A DNA stretch of 33,122 bases, taken from Comamonadaceae bacterium. Lineage in GTDB: Bacteria; Pseudomonadota; Gammaproteobacteria; Burkholderiales; Burkholderiaceae_C. The notes beneath the pieces were generated by a model. It ran no database searches, was not told the DNA's origin, and worked only from the letters and a program-made list of their open reading frames with translations. Where the stretch lies: contig PNMN01000006.1 of NCBI GenBank assembly GCA_013823655.1, forward strand, positions 1 through 33,122, in the 5' to 3' direction. The number at the start of each line of letters is the position of its first letter. The first letter of the stretch is position 1. A program made the translations under genes and the position numbers. Of the stretch, positions 29,361 to 33,122 are shown one piece after another.

Positions 29361-30299
29361 TCAAGGCGTCCACAGAAAATTTCGCACCACAGTCACCTGA
29401 TCCGAAGCCACCAGGGTGGGCGCATGGCCGACGCCGACAAACTCCACACAGCGCGCCTTCGGGCCACGGGTTGCCATGTCCGCAGCGGTCTGGCGCGTCA
29501 ACAAATCGGAATCGGCACCACGCAACAGCAAGGTGGGTGCGGTGATGGCGTCGTACTGACCCCAGAGGGCGGCCTCGGCCTCCTGAACCGCCTGCTGCAC
29601 GGCAGCCGCGTCCGCGCCAGCACTGAGCGCCTGGAAGGGCACGGCGATGGCTGGGTCGTAGTGCAGCCACCAGCGCCCTGCCCGCTCTCGCAACATGGGT
29701 CGAGACAGCGCCCGCCATTGCTCGGCGCTGTGCGGACCAAAACCGGTGGAGATCGAGGCCAGGTACTCGGTGGCCTGTGGCTCGGAGTCAAACGATGGAT
29801 TTTTTCCCAGGTAGGTGCCGATGCGTTGCAGCGCCGCCCGCTGGATGACGGGCCCCACGTCGTTGAGCACCAGCCGACGGGGCGCGAACGCTGGCTGCGC
29901 GGCCATCGCCATGCCGATCAGACCGCCCATGCTGGTGCCCACCCAGTCGATCACGGCCTCAGGCGTCTCGGCACGCACATGCGTCACCAGCGCCCCCAGG
30001 TCAGCGGCGTAGCTGCCCACCTGGTAAGCCATGGGGTCGGCCAGCCAGTCGCTGTGGCCGCGTCCGGCCACGTCCACCGCGAGCACGCGAGAGCGCGGCG
30101 CCAGCGCCTGTGCCAGCACATCAAAATCACGCCCCTGGCGGGTGAGCCCGTGCACGCAGATCACCACCTGGCGGCATGCAGATCCCGCTGTGCTGGGCCA
30201 GTCCCAATAGGCCATTCGGCGCTGCCCCCCCCCACGGGCCGCCGGGCCGCCGACCGGCAAAAACTGAAGTTGGGGTTGCTGCATGTCCGATCCGCCCAT
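29361..30299 (-). CDS. Alpha/beta hydrolase
   Basis: VVICVHGLTRQGRDFDVLAQALAPRSRVLAVDVAGRGHSDWLADPMAYQVGSYAADL...DWVGTSMGGLIGMAMA; GxSxG-type nucleophile elbow. Start ATG chosen at 30299; upstream extension is antisense to the next gene. Confidence 0.88.
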   Translation of the reverse strand: MGGSDMQQPQLQFLPVGGPAARGGGQRRMAYWDWPSTAGSACRQVVICVHGLTRQGRDFDVLAQALAPRSRVLAVDVAGRGHSDWLADPMAYQVGSYAADLGALVTHVRAETPEAVIDWVGTSMGGLIGMAMAAQPAFAPRRLVLNDVGPVIQRAALQRIGTYLGKNPSFDSEPQATEYLASISTGFGPHSAEQWRALSRPMLRERAGRWWLHYDPAIAVPFQALSAGADAAAVQQAVQEAEAALWGQYDAITAPTLLLRGADSDLLTRQTAADMATRGPKARCVEFVGVGHAPTLVASDQVTVVRNFLWTP

Positions 30300-30362
30300 G
30301 TGGTCTCCGTGATAATCATCCCAGTGTTTTTCAACTGATCGTAATGGAACTGGAGATGGCCC

Positions 30363-31133
30363 ATGCTCAAGAACAAAACCGCCCTGATCACCGGCTCCAC
30401 CAGCGGGATCGGCCTGGGCATCGCCAAGGCGCTGGCACGCCAGGGCGCCAACATCGTGCTCAACGGGTTTGGTGACGCCGAAGGACCCAAGGCCGACATT
30501 GCAGCGCTGGGCGCACAGGTTGCCTACCACGGGGCTGACATGAGCAAGCCCGCCGAGATCGAGGACATGATGCGGTTCGCTGCGGCGCATTTCGGCCGGG
30601 TGGACATCCTGGTGAACAACGCAGGTATCCAGCACGTGGCGCGGGTGGAAGATTTTCCAGTGGACAAGTGGGACGCCATCATCGCAATCAATCTCAGCAG
30701 CGCCTTCCACGCGTCTCGCCTGGCCCTGCCGGCGATGCGCGCGGCCAACTGGGGCCGCATCATCAACGTGGCATCGGTCCACGGTCTGGTGGCTTCAGCC
30801 GAAAAATCGGCCTATGTGGCGGCCAAACACGGCGTGATCGGCCTGACCAAGGTGACTGCGCTGGAGAACGCCACCAGCGGCGTCACCTGCAACGCCATCT
30901 GCCCGGGCTGGGTGCTCACGCCACTGGTGCAAAAGCAGGTGGACGCCAAAGCCGCTGCACTGGGCATCTCCAACGAGGACGCGAAGAAACAATTGCTGGG
31001 CGAAAAGGAGCCGTCGATGCAGTTCACCACGCCCGAAGAACTGGGCGAACTGGCGGTGTTTTTCTGCTCACCCGCAGGCAACAACGTGCGTGGCGTCGCC
31101 TGGAACATGGATGGCGGCTGGGTGGCTCAGTAG
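30363..31133 (+). CDS. 3-hydroxybutyrate dehydrogenase (SDR family)
   Basis: MLKNKTALITGSTSGIGLGIAKALARQGANIVLNGFGD...NNAGIQHVARVEDFPVDKWDAIIAINLSSAFHASR...YVAAKHGVIGLTKVTALE...CPGWVLTPLVQKQ; QKQ/EKEPSMQF segments typical of BDH. Confidence 0.94.
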   Translation: MLKNKTALITGSTSGIGLGIAKALARQGANIVLNGFGDAEGPKADIAALGAQVAYHGADMSKPAEIEDMMRFAAAHFGRVDILVNNAGIQHVARVEDFPVDKWDAIIAINLSSAFHASRLALPAMRAANWGRIINVASVHGLVASAEKSAYVAAKHGVIGLTKVTALENATSGVTCNAICPGWVLTPLVQKQVDAKAAALGISNEDAKKQLLGEKEPSMQFTTPEELGELAVFFCSPAGNNVRGVAWNMDGGWVAQ

Positions 31134-31154
31134 GTCAGTAGGCGGGACGAGCAC

Positions 31155-31190
31155 CATGAAGAAGGCCCGCAGTTGCGGGCCTTCTTCATG
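31155..31190. terminator. Bidirectional terminator between the SDR gene and the SIMPL gene
   Basis: catgaagaaggcccgc-agtt-gcgggccttcttcatg: perfect 16-bp stem between two convergent genes. Confidence 0.8.
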
Positions 31191-31207
31191 GGCATGCAGC
31201 CAGAGGA

Positions 31208-31972
31208 TCAACGCATCTGGATGGAACCCGAAACAGTCACGTTCACCATGCTCTTGCCGGCCTCCACCGACACCGGGGCCTCCGACATCGCGGCCTTGGC
31301 CTGCATGGCCATGGCGCGCGGATAGGGCTGAACGCCGCCCTGATCGGTCGAGCTGATGGTGATTTCCCGCAAGGTGTAGCCGGTGAATCCAAAGCCTTTG
31401 CTCACCGCATCGGCCTGGGTCTTGAAGCGCGCGATGGCCAGCGCCTGCACGTCGGCTTGCAGCTTTTGCTGCGCCTCGCGTGACAGGGAAAAGCCAACGT
31501 TACCCATGGTGAGGGTCTGGATCTTGCCGGCCGTGGCGCTGATGCGGGCGAAATCGCGGCCTTCGATCACCAGCTCGACCGAACCCTGCCAGCCGCTGAT
31601 CCTGCCGCCCGGGGTGTAGCGCGGATACAGCGAAAACTGGCCGGTTCGCACCTCCAGTTGCGGAGGCTGGGCCGCCAGCTTGGCCACCGCCAGGGCGGCG
31701 TCCAGCGCCACTTTCAGCTGGTTCTGCACCGTGGCCGCATCCGGGCCTTCCTTGATGGTGTTCAGGCTCATCGAGAGCCAGTCCTGCGGCACCTCCAGGA
31801 AACCACTGGCCGAGATGTTGACGATGTTGGAGGGCGCGGGTGCCACTGGCACGACTTGCGCGGCAACGATGCCGCTGTGGCTGGCGGCGGTCAAGGCCAG
31901 AACGGTGAGTGAGCGGACAACAGCGCGCGCGAACGACGGAGGCGAACAGAACGTGGTCAAACTGCTGGGCAT
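31208..31972 (-). CDS. SIMPL-domain (DUF541) exported protein
   Basis: N-terminal signal sequence; VNISASGFLEVPQDWLSMSLNTIKEG...GWQGSVELVIEGRDFARISATAGKI...VGFSLSREAQQKLQADVQALAIARFKTQADAVSKGFGF. Confidence 0.9.
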   Translation of the reverse strand: MPSSLTTFCSPPSFARAVVRSLTVLALTAASHSGIVAAQVVPVAPAPSNIVNISASGFLEVPQDWLSMSLNTIKEGPDAATVQNQLKVALDAALAVAKLAAQPPQLEVRTGQFSLYPRYTPGGRISGWQGSVELVIEGRDFARISATAGKIQTLTMGNVGFSLSREAQQKLQADVQALAIARFKTQADAVSKGFGFTGYTLREITISSTDQGGVQPYPRAMAMQAKAAMSEAPVSVEAGKSMVNVTVSGSIQMR

Positions 31973-31975
31973 TGC

Positions 31976-32266
31976 TTATTTTCTGGGGACGTCGTACAGG
32001 GACTGACTGCTCAACTGCTCACGCAGCCGCTGCCGCTCTTGCACCGACAGGCGATAGCGTTTGTCTTCTTTGGTTTCACTGAAAGGCTGGCGCAGCACAT
32101 CCCGCAGGCCGCTGTTGCTGCGCGGTTCGGCGGAATCGGCGGAGATCGGCAGCAACACCGCAGGCGGTGCGTCAGAAGGCAGCGGATGAGCGACTCGATC
32201 CGCCGCCACGCCGAGCGATGGCGACAAGACCAGCAACAAATACCCGGTGGACAAATGCAGTTTCAT
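31976..32266 (-). CDS. Small (~96 aa) putative exported protein of unknown function
   Basis: MKLHLSTGYLLLVLSPSLGVAADRVAHPLPSD... signal-peptide-like N-terminus, charged C-terminus; ends 3 nt before the SIMPL gene start. Longer ORF start lacks support. Confidence 0.65.
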   Translation of the reverse strand: MKLHLSTGYLLLVLSPSLGVAADRVAHPLPSDAPPAVLLPISADSAEPRSNSGLRDVLRQPFSETKEDKRYRLSVQERQRLREQLSSQSLYDVPRK

Positions 32267-32436
32267 GATGGGGTTGAGTATGCACACGCGGCAGATTGTG
32301 TGTGTAGGCCCCCGGTAACGGAGCAGCCACCTGCGGCAACATTTGTAACACCCTGTCAAAGGGGGAAAAATTGAGCGATGACAAGGACTTGGCGCTGCCA
32401 CAATCGAGTTTGTTACATTTTCGGAGAGTTGCTGCC

Positions 32437-33122
32437 ATGCCACAAGCCCACACCCGCCCCAACAAGATTCTGGTCGTGGACGACGATGTCCGCATCCGCG
32501 ATCTGCTGCGCCGCTACCTGATGCAGGAAGGCTTTGAAGTGATGCTGGCCGAGGACGGCAAGGCACTGAACCGGGTGCTGCAACGCGACTCGGTGGACCT
32601 GATCGTGCTGGACCTGATGATGCCCGGCGAAGACGGCCTGTCGATCTGCCGCCGCCTGCGCGCCAACGGCGACCGCACACCCATCATCATGCTCACCGCC
32701 AAGAGCGAAGACGTGGACCGCATCGTGGGCCTGGAAGTGGGTGCCGACGATTACCTGGGCAAGCCCTTCAACCCGCGCGAGCTGCTGGCCCGGATTCATG
32801 CCGTGCTGCGCCGTCGCCCTCCCACCGAAGTGCCGGGGGCCCCGTCACAAGACGCCGAGATGGTGAACTTCGGACCGTTCGAGTTCGATCTCAGCCTGCG
32901 CACGCTGCGCAAGGATGGGGTGGACCTGCCACTGACCACGGGCGAATTTGCCATGCTCAAAGCCCTGGTGCGCCACCCGCGCCAGCCGCTGTCGCGCGAA
33001 AAGCTGGCGCAGCTGGCCCGCGGCCGCGAGTTCGAACCGTTTGACCGCAGCCTGGACGTGCAGGTCTCGCGCCTGCGCAAGCTGATCGAAGAAGACGCCG
33101 CTTCGCCGCGCTACCTGCAGAC
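32437..33122 (+). CDS. ompR: OmpR-type response regulator (truncated at window edge)
   Basis: KILVVDDDVRIRDLLRRYLMQEGFEVMLAEDG...IVLDLMMPGEDGLSICRRLRANGDRTPIIMLTAKSEDVDRIVGLEVGADDYLGKPFNPRELLARI; winged-helix output domain. Confidence 0.93.
   Translation, partial: MPQAHTRPNKILVVDDDVRIRDLLRRYLMQEGFEVMLAEDGKALNRVLQRDSVDLIVLDLMMPGEDGLSICRRLRANGDRTPIIMLTAKSEDVDRIVGLEVGADDYLGKPFNPRELLARIHAVLRRRPPTEVPGAPSQDAEMVNFGPFEFDLSLRTLRKDGVDLPLTTGEFAMLKALVRHPRQPLSREKLAQLARGREFEPFDRSLDVQVSRLRKLIEEDAASPRYLQ

Noticed and set aside
30300-30782. N-terminal extension of the alpha/beta hydrolase ORF
   Set aside because: Antisense to 3-hydroxybutyrate dehydrogenase; hydrolase-like sequence starts only after 30299.

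Overview
This 33.1 kb window is GC-rich chromosome, and its gene content and order look like a betaproteobacterium, probably Comamonadaceae (inference only; no search was run). It is mostly housekeeping. The left ~18 kb, all minus strand, reads in transcription order rpsB-tsf-pyrH-frr-uppS-cdsA-dxr-rseP-bamA-skp-lpxD-fabZ-lpxA-lpxB-rnhB-SPOUT methyltransferase, then carA-small ORF-carB (carB truncated by the window edge). The right part holds a DadA-like oxidoreductase, a very short Kbp/YgaU-like remnant, nnr, a YggT-family gene, rnr, tRNA-Leu(CAG), rimO, phaR, tRNA-Val(GAC), relA, an alpha/beta hydrolase, 3-hydroxybutyrate dehydrogenase, a SIMPL-domain protein, a small exported protein and a truncated ompR-type regulator. 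I found no CRISPR array, transposase, prophage, rRNA or defence system, and no convincing new multi-gene system. The items most worth a second look are: an internally deleted Kbp/YgaU ORF; a 5 x 13 bp minisatellite between dxr and rseP; a double-hairpin repeat in two gaps of the lpx cluster; a G9 tract in the 5' part of a hydrolase gene; an uncharacterised ORF between carA and carB; and repeated GTAACA motifs upstream of ompR.
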